DNA from: Actinomycetes bacterium
GTDB taxonomy: Bacteria; Actinomycetota; Humimicrobiia; Humimicrobiales; Humimicrobiaceae
Assembly: GCA_030603375.1 (NCBI GenBank)
Contig: JAUVXY010000047.1
Coordinates: 1-9,887 of the forward strand
Reading direction: 5' to 3'
Length of the DNA: 9,887 nucleotides
Every line of letters begins with the position of its first letter. Position 1 is the stretch's first letter. Shown piece after piece: positions 1 to 6,827 of the stretch. Below the pieces are notes generated by a model, which ran no database searches, was not told where the DNA came from, and saw only the letters and a program-made list of their open reading frames with translations. A program made the position numbers and the translations under genes.

Positions 1-1575
1 ATAAAAAGACCAATTATAGGGGTTGTAAATTCAGCAAATGAACTGATACCAGGACACATGCATCTTGACAGTATTGCAGAAGCAGTAAAAGCAGGAATAA
101 GGACAGCAGGAGGCACTCCCCAGGAATTTTCTACCATAGGCATCTGTGATGGTATAGCCATAAATCATGTTGGAATGAAATATTCTCTGGCAAGCAGGGA
201 AATAATAGCTGACAGCATTGAAGCAGTTTGTATGGGCCATCCCTTTGATGCGCTGGTATTTGTCACTAACTGTGACAAAATTGTGCCCGGGATGATTATG
301 GCTGCGTTAAGGCTAAATATCCCTTCAATTGTAGTAAGCGGAGGTCCAATGCTGGCTGGAAGATTTAAAGAAAAAGACATTGATTACAGCACATGCTATG
401 AAGCAATAGGCATGTATGAAAAAGGTGAATATAGTGATGAAGATTTATATGAAATTGAGGAAGAAGCCTGTCCATCGTGCGGAAGCTGTTCCGGTATGTT
501 TACTGCAAATTCTATGAATTGCCTGTCAGAAGCTATCGGCATTTCTCTTCCCGGAAACGGCACCATTCCGGCAGTTTTTTCAAAAAGAATAAGACTGGCT
601 AAAATGGCCGGGATCAAAGTTATGAATCTTTTAGAAAAGAATATAAAACCAAGGGACATAATAACCATAGATTCAATCAAAAATGCTCTGGCAGTGGATA
701 TGGCAATTGGATGCTCAACAAATACGATACTTCATCTGCCTGCAATTGCTCATGAAGCCAGGGTTGACTATTCATTAGAGATGGTAAATGAAATAAGCAA
801 AAAAACACCCAACTTGTGCAGATTGAGCCCGGCCGGAAAGTATCACCTGATGGACCTATATCAGGCTGGTGGCGTAGAGGCCATGATGAATGAGTTGCTT
901 AAAAATGGCCTTATAAATGGCGACCTGATAACTGTTACAGGTAAAAAAGTAAAAGATAACTTATCGGGAAGCAGGATTTTAGATGAAGAAGTTATAAAAA
1001 AAGTTTCAAATCCTTACAGCAAGGATGGAGGCATTGCTGTAATGTGGGGAAATCTGGCTCCAGAGGGATGTGTGGTAAAAAAATCAGCTGTGGACCCCTC
1101 CATGCATTACCACAAGGGTAAGGCAAGGGTGTTTGACAGCGAAGAAGAATCTGTTGATGCTATCTTAAACGGGAAAATCAATGCTGGAGAAGTTCTTGTA
1201 ATCAGGTATGAGGGCCCAAAAGGCGGACCCGGAATGAGGGAAATGCTGGCTCCAACTTCTGCAGTGGCAGGAATAGGGCTCGACAAAAAGGTAGCGCTAA
1301 TTACTGATGGCAGGTTCTCGGGTGCAACCAGAGGTGCGTCTATTGGACATGTATCACCGGAAGCACAGGCTGGCGGACCTATCTGCATAGTTGAAGACGG
1401 GGACACAATAGAAATAGATATACCCAATAATAAAATAAACATTCTTTTAGATGATAAGGAAATAGAAGAAAGAAAAAAAAGATGGAGCCCGCCTGAAATA
1501 AAAATAAAAGAGGGTTATTTGTATAGATATTCAAAGAGTGTAACCTCTGCTGCAAACGGGGCCGTATTGGAATAA
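1..1575 (+). CDS. ilvD: Dihydroxy-acid dehydratase, 5'-truncated by window edge
   Basis: Dehydrates 2,3-dihydroxy-isovalerate and 2,3-dihydroxy-3-methylvalerate to the 2-keto acids of valine/leucine and isoleucine synthesis; it is a cytosolic Fe-S enzyme. The frame is open from base 1 and gives 524 visible residues. It begins inside the conserved N-terminal segment (RPIIGVVNS, then PGHMHL), so about 30-40 residues are off the left edge; the Met codon at 58 is internal. Visible motifs, numbered from base 1: GICDG (Cys49), TNCDK (Cys91), CPSCGSCSGM (Cys157, Cys160, Cys163), GCSTNT (237-242) and near the C-terminus GRFSG, with Ser440 matching the proposed catalytic serine. Cys91 and Cys160 align with family cluster ligands. 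The first ligand of the plant/mycobacterial [2Fe-2S] class (Pro-Cys-Asn) is Gly here, as in the E. coli [4Fe-4S] enzyme. The related sugar-acid dehydratases (Edd and others) are less likely, given the ilvBN neighbours. Confidence 0.97.
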   Translation: MKRPIIGVVNSANELIPGHMHLDSIAEAVKAGIRTAGGTPQEFSTIGICDGIAINHVGMKYSLASREIIADSIEAVCMGHPFDALVFVTNCDKIVPGMIMAALRLNIPSIVVSGGPMLAGRFKEKDIDYSTCYEAIGMYEKGEYSDEDLYEIEEEACPSCGSCSGMFTANSMNCLSEAIGISLPGNGTIPAVFSKRIRLAKMAGIKVMNLLEKNIKPRDIITIDSIKNALAVDMAIGCSTNTILHLPAIAHEARVDYSLEMVNEISKKTPNLCRLSPAGKYHLMDLYQAGGVEAMMNELLKNGLINGDLITVTGKKVKDNLSGSRILDEEVIKKVSNPYSKDGGIAVMWGNLAPEGCVVKKSAVDPSMHYHKGKARVFDSEEESVDAILNGKINAGEVLVIRYEGPKGGPGMREMLAPTSAVAGIGLDKKVALITDGRFSGATRGASIGHVSPEAQAGGPICIVEDGDTIEIDIPNNKINILLDDKEIEERKKRWSPPEIKIKEGYLYRYSKSVTSAANGAVLE

Positions 1576-1642
1576 ACCAAAACTGGAAATTATTGCAAAG
1601 TGAAATTTATTGTATGATTAATTATTTTTAAATTTTAGAAAA

Positions 1643-1664
1643 GTTTTATTAATAAAAATAAAAC
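1643..1664. repeat. AT-rich inverted repeat upstream of ilvB
   Basis: GTTTTATT at 1643-1650 and AATAAAAC at 1657-1664 are perfect reverse complements, 8 bp each, around a 6-nt spacer. Only one G-C pair is present and no T-run follows, so this is not an intrinsic terminator. It covers the putative -35 region of the ilvB promoter, which would suit an operator, but such AT-rich symmetry can easily arise by chance in DNA of this composition. Confidence 0.35.
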
Positions 1665-1677
1665 AAGATGTTATAAT
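1649..1677 (+). promoter_or_regulatory. Candidate sigma-70-type promoter for ilvBN
   Basis: A perfect TATAAT lies at 1672-1677. With a 17-bp spacer the -35 hexamer is TTAATA (1649-1654), matching TTGACA at 4 of 6 positions. Transcription would start near 1684, leaving a leader of about 40 nt before the ilvB ATG. It lies in the longest intergenic gap of the window (148 nt), so ilvBN probably has its own promoter. The hexamers are visible; activity is inferred. Confidence 0.45.
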
Positions 1678-1697
1678 CATCAAAATTGTTATAAAGT

Positions 1698-1708
1698 TGT
1701 TACTAACA
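1698..1708. promoter_or_regulatory. Short palindrome and TTGTTA direct repeat in the ilvB leader (possible operator)
   Basis: TGTTACTAACA is a perfect palindrome (5-bp arms, one central base) ending two bases before the ilvB Shine-Dalgarno GGGAG (1711-1715). TTGTTA also occurs twice 11 bp apart, at 1686-1691 and 1697-1702, about one helical turn. Together these resemble a regulator site just downstream of the predicted start of transcription. No known operator consensus was recognised, so function is speculative. Confidence 0.25.
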
Positions 1709-1723
1709 TAGGGAGTACAGAAT

Positions 1724-3421
1724 ATGAGTAAAATTACAGGTGCGCAGATGCTGCTAAAGTGTCTTGAAAAAGAAGGGGTAGATGTTATATTCGGCTATCC
1801 CGGAGGTGTTATGATACCCATATATGATGCAATTTTTGATGGCAATTTAAGACATATACTGGTGCGTCATGAGCAATGCGCTGCCCATGCAGCGGATGGG
1901 TATGCAAGGGCTACCGGAAAGACAGGAGTATGCATGGCAACCTCTGGCCCCGGCGGAACAAACCTGGTAACCGGAATAGCAAATGCTTATATGGATTCAA
2001 TTCCCATGGTAGCAATAACTGGCCAGGTTGCAACAGGAGTGATAGGAACAGATGCTTTTCAGGAAGCTGATATAACCGGGATAACTTCACCAATTACAAA
2101 ACACAACTACCTGGTTAAGAGCATAGAAGAACTTCCGGTTGTAGTAAAAGAAGCTTTTTACATTGCATCTACCGGAAGGCCCGGACCTGTACTTGTTGAT
2201 ATTCCTGTAGATGTTTTAAAGAGCTTAATAGATAAAAATACAAAGGTTGAAGTAAAATTGAATGGCTATAAGCCCACATATAAGGGTAATTTGAGGCAGA
2301 TCAAACAGGCAGCAAAAAAGATATTTTCCAGCAAAAAGCCGGTGATATTTGCCGGAGGTGGAATAATCTCATCAGGTGCAAGCAGTATCTTAACGGAATT
2401 TGCCAAAAAAGCTAATCTACCTGTTATTACTACTTTACTTGGGAAAGGGTGCTTTCCGGAAAATGATGAGCTTTCTCTTAGAATAGCCGGAATGCATGGC
2501 ACAAAGTATGCAAACCTGGCATTTACAGAAACAGATCTTATAATAGCTGTAGGAGTTAGATTTGATGACAGGGTAACCGGTAAATTATCTGAGTTTGCTC
2601 CTGAAGCAGAAGTAATACATATTGATATTGATCCTGCTGAAATAGGAAAAAATATAAAAACAAATATACCAATAGTAGGTGATGCAAAATCTGTTTTAAA
2701 AGATTTAAGCAATGAATACGAAAAAATAATTAGCAGCAAAGGCAACACTGACAGAAGCGAGTGGCTTGGCAGGCTAAAAGGATTAAAACAAAAATATCCT
2801 CTTAAATATGACAGGGATTCTAAAAAATTAAAGCCTGCTTACATTGTGGAAAAGATTTATGAGGTAACAAAAGGAGATGCTATAATTTGTACAGAGGTGG
2901 GCCAAAACCAGATGTGGGCAGCGCAGTTTTATAAATCCAGCCAGCCAAGAACTTTTATTTCTTCCGGCGGACTGGGAACAATGGGTTTTGGGCTCCCGGC
3001 TTCTATAGGAGCAAAAGTGGGAAGACCTGATAAAACAGTAATAGATATAGCTGGCGATGGAAGCATCCAGATGGTATCGCAGGAGCTTGCAACTGCTGTT
3101 ACCGGTAAGGTCCCCATAAAGATTATGCTGCTTAATAATGGGTATTTAGGCATGGTGAGGCAGTGGCAGGAGTTATTTTATAACAGGAGATATTCTGAAA
3201 CCTGTATAAAAAATTGTGTGGATTTTGTAAAATTAGTTGAGGCTTATGGCGGTGTTGGGCTGAGGGTTAAGGAAAAGCGCGATGTGGAAGGCGCCATTAA
3301 AAAAGCTCTGGAAATAAATAATCTGGTACTGGTAGATTTCTGGATAGAAATGGAAGAAAATGTTTTTCCGATGGTAGCGCCGGGAGCGCCGATAAATAAA
3401 ATGTTGGAAGATAATAAATAG
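1724..3421 (+). CDS. ilvB: Acetolactate synthase, large (catalytic) subunit
   Basis: ThDP- and FAD-dependent enzyme that condenses two pyruvates to 2-acetolactate, or pyruvate with 2-ketobutyrate to 2-aceto-2-hydroxybutyrate: the first common step of branched-chain amino-acid synthesis. At 565 aa it has the normal family length. The N-terminal ThDP domain has FGYPGG and RHEQ, with the catalytic Glu50, followed by SGPGGTN. The central domain carries FAGGGI and the acetohydroxyacid-synthase signature RFDDRVTG. The C-terminal domain holds the ThDP/Mg motif, GDGS beginning at Gly444 and closing with Asn471-Asn472. The following MVRQWQ segment is typical of anabolic AHAS rather than catabolic AlsS or glyoxylate carboligase. 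The ATG has GGGAG 8 nt upstream. The regulatory subunit ilvN follows directly, which supports the anabolic call. Confidence 0.97.
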   Translation: MSKITGAQMLLKCLEKEGVDVIFGYPGGVMIPIYDAIFDGNLRHILVRHEQCAAHAADGYARATGKTGVCMATSGPGGTNLVTGIANAYMDSIPMVAITGQVATGVIGTDAFQEADITGITSPITKHNYLVKSIEELPVVVKEAFYIASTGRPGPVLVDIPVDVLKSLIDKNTKVEVKLNGYKPTYKGNLRQIKQAAKKIFSSKKPVIFAGGGIISSGASSILTEFAKKANLPVITTLLGKGCFPENDELSLRIAGMHGTKYANLAFTETDLIIAVGVRFDDRVTGKLSEFAPEAEVIHIDIDPAEIGKNIKTNIPIVGDAKSVLKDLSNEYEKIISSKGNTDRSEWLGRLKGLKQKYPLKYDRDSKKLKPAYIVEKIYEVTKGDAIICTEVGQNQMWAAQFYKSSQPRTFISSGGLGTMGFGLPASIGAKVGRPDKTVIDIAGDGSIQMVSQELATAVTGKVPIKIMLLNNGYLGMVRQWQELFYNRRYSETCIKNCVDFVKLVEAYGGVGLRVKEKRDVEGAIKKALEINNLVLVDFWIEMEENVFPMVAPGAPINKMLEDNK

Positions 3422-3425
3422 GTGG
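3420..3425 (+). promoter_or_regulatory. Ribosome binding site deciding the ilvN start
   Basis: AGGTGG overlaps the ilvB stop codon (TAG, 3419-3421) and lies 5 nt before the ATG at 3431. A GTG at 3422 in the same frame overlaps this site and has only GGAAG 11 nt upstream, so ATG 3431 is preferred. The overlap suggests ilvN translation is coupled to termination on ilvB. Confidence 0.6.
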
Positions 3426-3430
3426 TACAA

Positions 3431-3913
3431 ATGAATCATATTATTTCAGTACTTGTAGAAAATAAGGCAGGCGTGCTTGCAAAAATATCAAGTCTTTTCA
3501 GCAGGAGAGGTTTTAACATTGAAAGTCTGGCAGTTGGTCCAACCGAAAATGATGAAATTTCCAGAATAACAATAGTTGTTAATGCAGAAAAGCACGGTAT
3601 TGAGCAGGTTGTAAAACAGCTTTACAAGCTAATTAATGTTATTAAAATCCAGGAGCTTGACCCTTTAAACATTGTAGAGAGGGAGTTAGTTCTAATTAAG
3701 GTAAGCACTGATTCTAAAACCAGGGCTGAAGTGCTTGAAATAGTAAATATATTTAGAGCTAATATCGTGGATGTAGGCAAAAAATCTCTCCTTGTTGAGA
3801 TTACCGGAACCAGAAGCAAGGTAAATGCACTTGAAGAGATGCTGAGGCCTTATGGAATTTTAGAACTTGTAAGAACAGGCAAGATAGCCTGCAGCAGGGG
3901 CAGTAAAAGCTAA
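3431..3913 (+). CDS. ilvN: Acetolactate synthase, small (regulatory) subunit
   Basis: Regulatory partner of IlvB: it stimulates the catalytic subunit and confers feedback inhibition, usually by valine. From ATG 3431 the protein is 160 aa (E. coli IlvH is 163). Residues about 3-75 form an ACT domain (HIISVLVENKAG, then NIESL). The rest is the C-terminal ALS small-subunit domain, including IVDVGKKSL and a near-terminal RPYGILELVRTGK. With this start, Asn11, Gly14 and Asn29 fall at the same numbers as in E. coli IlvH, where Gly14 and Asn29 changes are known to abolish valine sensitivity. That supports both the start and a valine-responsive enzyme. A GTG at 3422 would add three residues. The start lies 9 nt after the ilvB stop, so the pair is surely cotranscribed. 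Confidence 0.95.
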   Translation: MNHIISVLVENKAGVLAKISSLFSRRGFNIESLAVGPTENDEISRITIVVNAEKHGIEQVVKQLYKLINVIKIQELDPLNIVERELVLIKVSTDSKTRAEVLEIVNIFRANIVDVGKKSLLVEITGTRSKVNALEEMLRPYGILELVRTGKIACSRGSKS

Positions 3914-3945
3914 AAGTATTTTCTGATTTAATTTAAATTTTTTTA

Positions 3946-3973
3946 TTGTTGATTTATGCAGATAATTTATAAC
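3946..3973 (+). promoter_or_regulatory. Weak candidate promoter before the aminotransferase gene
   Basis: In the 83-nt AT-rich gap after ilvN, TTGTTG (3946-3951) and TATAAC (3968-3973) are separated by 16 bp. They match consensus at 3 of 6 and 5 of 6 positions. The predicted start would be near 3980, just before the Shine-Dalgarno AAAGGAG at 3984-3990. No terminator separates it from ilvN, so readthrough is equally possible. Confidence 0.25.
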
Positions 3974-3996
3974 TAATCTATTCAAAGGAGCGCAAA

Positions 3997-5163
3997 ATGG
4001 TAAAAAGATACATACTAACGCCTGGTCCCACACCTATATCTGAAGAGGTGCTGATGGAGCATGCAAGGCCTCTAATGCACCACAGGTCACCGGAATTTTC
4101 AAAAATTTTTATAGAAGTTACAGACAAGCTAAAGAAATTTTTCAAAACAGAAAATGATATTTTTATACTTACAGCTTCCGGAACAGGAGCTATGGAAGCA
4201 GCGGTAACAAATTCTTTTTCTGCAGGTGACAGGGTACTTGTTGCGAGCGCAGGAAATTTTGGGGAAAGATTTAAAAAAATAAGCAGTAAATTTGGTCTTA
4301 ACGTAATTTCTCTTGATTATGAGTGGGGAGATGCAGTAAATCCTGAGGACATTAAAAAGTCATTGGACGAAAATCCTGACATAAAGGGTGTTATGCTTCA
4401 ATTTAGTGAAACTTCTACAGGGGTGTTAAATGATATAAAAACCGTGGGCAGCATTGTAAAGAAGTATAAAGCAATACTTATAGTTGATGCCATTAGCGGA
4501 GTTAGAGCATCTGATCTCAGGGCTGATGAATGGAATCTTGACATTGTACTTGGCGGTTCCCAGAAGGCGCTTAGCGCCCCAACAGGAGTTGCTTTTATAA
4601 GCGTAAGCCCCAAGGCATGGAAGCTTATAGAAAAATCCAATATGCCGCGTTTTTATTTTGATCTTTTAAGCGCAAGAGAGGCATCACTTAGAAAACCTCC
4701 TCAGACTCCATGGACACCGGGTATTTCTATAATAGTGGCTATGAACAAAGCTTTGGATATGCTATTTGAGGAAGGTCTTGAAAATGTATTTAAAAGGCAT
4801 AGCGTTCTGACAATGGCTACACAAAAAGCTATAGAAAAACTGGGTCTTGAACTGCTTGTAAAAGACGAGAGCAAAAGAGGGTACTCTGTAACTGCTGCAA
4901 GGGTTCCTGAAGGAATTGATGGAAAAGAGCTTACAGGCATAATGCGTACAAAATATGGCGTGACTATAGCAGGCGGCCAGGGCAAACTTAAGGGAAAAAT
5001 TTTCAGAATGGCGCATCTTGGATACTTCGGAATATTTGACGCCATCATTGCCGTATCAGCGCTTGAGATGGCCTTAAAAGATCTTGGTTATAAATTTGAA
5101 ATAGGTGCAGGTATTACAGAAGTTGAGAGAGTGTTTATGGAAAATAATTATTTAAATACTTAA
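3997..5163 (+). CDS. Class V aminotransferase (alanine-glyoxylate / serine-pyruvate type), possibly the phosphoserine aminotransferase
   Basis: PLP-dependent, fold-type I, class V aminotransferase of 388 aa, cytosolic with no signal peptide. It starts with the family motif LTPGPTP. TASGTGAMEAA is the PLP-phosphate-binding region, VDAISG supplies Asp164 that pairs with the pyridine nitrogen, and GGSQKALSAPTG carries the Schiff-base Lys190. The C-terminal part keeps the RMAHLGY motif with the carboxylate-binding Arg. Homologues are usually named alanine-glyoxylate, serine-pyruvate or aspartate aminotransferase, and sequence alone does not fix the substrate. The gene ends 14 nt before serA, so the inferred role is transamination of 3-phosphohydroxypyruvate to phosphoserine in place of a canonical SerC. 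Glyoxylate/alanine or serine transamination remains possible. ATG 3997 has AAAGGAG 6 nt upstream, the strongest Shine-Dalgarno in the window. Confidence 0.9.
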   Translation: MVKRYILTPGPTPISEEVLMEHARPLMHHRSPEFSKIFIEVTDKLKKFFKTENDIFILTASGTGAMEAAVTNSFSAGDRVLVASAGNFGERFKKISSKFGLNVISLDYEWGDAVNPEDIKKSLDENPDIKGVMLQFSETSTGVLNDIKTVGSIVKKYKAILIVDAISGVRASDLRADEWNLDIVLGGSQKALSAPTGVAFISVSPKAWKLIEKSNMPRFYFDLLSAREASLRKPPQTPWTPGISIIVAMNKALDMLFEEGLENVFKRHSVLTMATQKAIEKLGLELLVKDESKRGYSVTAARVPEGIDGKELTGIMRTKYGVTIAGGQGKLKGKIFRMAHLGYFGIFDAIIAVSALEMALKDLGYKFEIGAGITEVERVFMENNYLNT

Positions 5164-5177
5164 GGCAAGGAGTCTTC

Positions 5178-6767
5178 GTGAAAAAGAAAATTATAGTTAC
5201 AGATAAACTTTCACCTAAAGCTATAAAAAAGCTTGAAGAAGAGTTTGCAGTAGATGTAAAAAATGGTTTAACCCCGGATGAGTTAAAGCAGGAAATAAAG
5301 GGCTATGATGGGATACTCATCAGAAGCGCCACAAAGCTTACTTCTGACATTATAGATTCTGCGGATAATTTAAAAGTGATTGGAAGAGCTGGCGTAGGAG
5401 TTGATAATGTTGATCTGGAAACAGCTACCAAGAAGGGAATAACTGTTGTAAATGCTCCAATGAGCAATACTATTACAGTGGCAGAGCATACAATAGCTCT
5501 TCTTATGGCGCTTGCGAGGAAAATCCCTGCAGCTAATGCTTCTTTAAAATCAGGTAAATGGGAAAAATCCAAATTTAAGGGAGTAGAATTATATGGAAAA
5601 ACACTTGGTATAGTAGGCTTTGGTAAAATCGGAGTTTTGGTGGCAAAAAGGGCCATTGGTCTCAGAATGAAAGTAGCGGCATTTGACCCATTTGCATCTG
5701 AGGATAAATTCAAGCAGCTTGGAGTAGAAAGAGCAGATAAACTGGAGGATATCTACAGTGCTTCAGATTTTATCACAATTCATCTTCCAAAGAATAAGGA
5801 TACTATTGGAATGTTTGGAAAAGAAGAATTTTATAAGATGAAAAAAGGCACAATGCTGATAAATGTGGCAAGAGGGGGTATTATTGTGGAAAAAGATCTT
5901 GCCGGGGCAATAAAAGATGGGCAAATAGGCGGGGCAGCTGTAGATGTTTACGAAAATGAGCCATGTACCGGTTCTCCTCTTTTTGAGTTGGGAGAAGTTG
6001 TTTGCACACCGCATTTAGGTGCCTCCACTTCTGAGGCGCAGGATAAAGCAGGCATAACTACAGCTGAGCAAATGGCGGCAGTGCTAAATGGCAGGATTGC
6101 CACGTATGCAGTTAATATGACAACTGTAGAACCAGATGTGATGGAAGCCATATCTCCATTCTTCCAGCTGTGTGAAAATATGGGAAGCCTGTTTGCCGAC
6201 CTGTTTGAAGGAAGTCTTGAAAATATAGAGATTGGATTTTATGGCAAAATCTCAGAGTATGATACTAAATTTTTAATTTCAATGATACTGGTTAAAATAC
6301 TGAAAAAATATTCCGGAGAGAATGTAAATTTAGTTAACGTGCCGCTTATAGCAAAAGAAAATGGCCTTAAAGTGAAAGAAATCAAAAGCAGCCAGTCTAA
6401 AGATTATGTAAATTTAATAACCCTGGAAGGCAGTGGGAAGGAAAGCGAGCTGTCAATCTCAGGAACTGTCACTGGAAAGAAAAACAAGCCAAGATTTATT
6501 GCTATTGACAAATTTGAGATAGATATGGTTCCTTCAAAATACATGGCCCTTATAAGATATGAGGATGTACCGGGACAGATTGGCAAGATAGGATCAGCTT
6601 TTGGCGAGCTTGGCATAAACATTGCGGCAATGCATGTAGGAAGAAAGAAGATGAGCGGGAATGCTGTAATGGGTCTGAACCTGGATTGTAAGGTCACTCC
6701 TGAAATGATTGAAAAGTTTAAAAGTAATTCTGGCTTTAAAAACATAAAAATAGTTACACTCTATTGA
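5178..6767 (+). CDS. serA: D-3-phosphoglycerate dehydrogenase (long form with ACT domain)
   Basis: NAD-dependent oxidation of 3-phosphoglycerate to 3-phosphohydroxypyruvate, the first step of serine synthesis. At 529 aa it is the long form seen in Bacillus and Mycobacterium. Residues about 1-100 and 285-315 form the substrate domain. The nucleotide domain has GFGKIG (Gly147, Gly149, Gly152). The catalytic set Arg232 (NVARGG), Glu261 (ENEP) and His279 (TPHLGAS) has the spacing of the mycobacterial enzyme. Residues about 318-450 are the intervening allosteric (ASB) domain. Residues about 454-529 are an ACT domain (ALIRYEDVPGQIG, then GINIAAMHVGR), which in relatives binds serine for feedback inhibition. 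The start is GTG with AAGGAG 5 nt upstream, only 14 nt after the aminotransferase stop, so the two form a serine unit. The ACT and ASB domains argue against other 2-hydroxyacid dehydrogenases. Confidence 0.96.
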   Translation: MKKKIIVTDKLSPKAIKKLEEEFAVDVKNGLTPDELKQEIKGYDGILIRSATKLTSDIIDSADNLKVIGRAGVGVDNVDLETATKKGITVVNAPMSNTITVAEHTIALLMALARKIPAANASLKSGKWEKSKFKGVELYGKTLGIVGFGKIGVLVAKRAIGLRMKVAAFDPFASEDKFKQLGVERADKLEDIYSASDFITIHLPKNKDTIGMFGKEEFYKMKKGTMLINVARGGIIVEKDLAGAIKDGQIGGAAVDVYENEPCTGSPLFELGEVVCTPHLGASTSEAQDKAGITTAEQMAAVLNGRIATYAVNMTTVEPDVMEAISPFFQLCENMGSLFADLFEGSLENIEIGFYGKISEYDTKFLISMILVKILKKYSGENVNLVNVPLIAKENGLKVKEIKSSQSKDYVNLITLEGSGKESELSISGTVTGKKNKPRFIAIDKFEIDMVPSKYMALIRYEDVPGQIGKIGSAFGELGINIAAMHVGRKKMSGNAVMGLNLDCKVTPEMIEKFKSNSGFKNIKIVTLY

Positions 6768-6797
6768 TTGTATGTTAAGAGTTTGTTTAAATATAAA
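6768..6797 (+). promoter_or_regulatory. Weak candidate promoter before leuA
   Basis: The 60-nt gap after serA is very AT-rich. TTGTAT (6768-6773) and TATAAA (6792-6797) are 18 bp apart and match consensus at 3 of 6 and 5 of 6 positions. There is no terminator-like hairpin, so leuA may be read through from serA. AT-rich DNA readily gives such matches. Confidence 0.2.
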
Positions 6798-6827
6798 ATA
6801 ATAATTTCATTAATATAGTAGGTTTAA

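Noticed and set aside
1614..1631. Mini-ORF MINYF upstream of ilvB as an attenuator leader peptide
   Set aside because: It has no Shine-Dalgarno, only one Ile codon, lies upstream of the likely promoter, and is not followed by a terminator/antiterminator structure.
2266..2748. 160-codon open frame on the minus strand inside ilvB
   Set aside because: It lies wholly antisense to the well-conserved ilvB gene, and its translation shows no recognisable domain. The same holds for the other minus-strand open frames within ilvD, serA, leuA and leuC.
3422..3430. GTG at 3422 as the ilvN start
   Set aside because: It overlaps the AGGTGG ribosome binding site. ATG 3431 has better spacing and gives residue numbering that matches E. 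coli IlvH at Asn11, Gly14 and Asn29.
3930..3944. AATTTAAATT palindrome followed by T-run after ilvN, as a terminator
   Set aside because: The symmetric part contains no G-C pairs and has no real loop, so it could not form a stable RNA hairpin. It is better explained by AT-rich composition.
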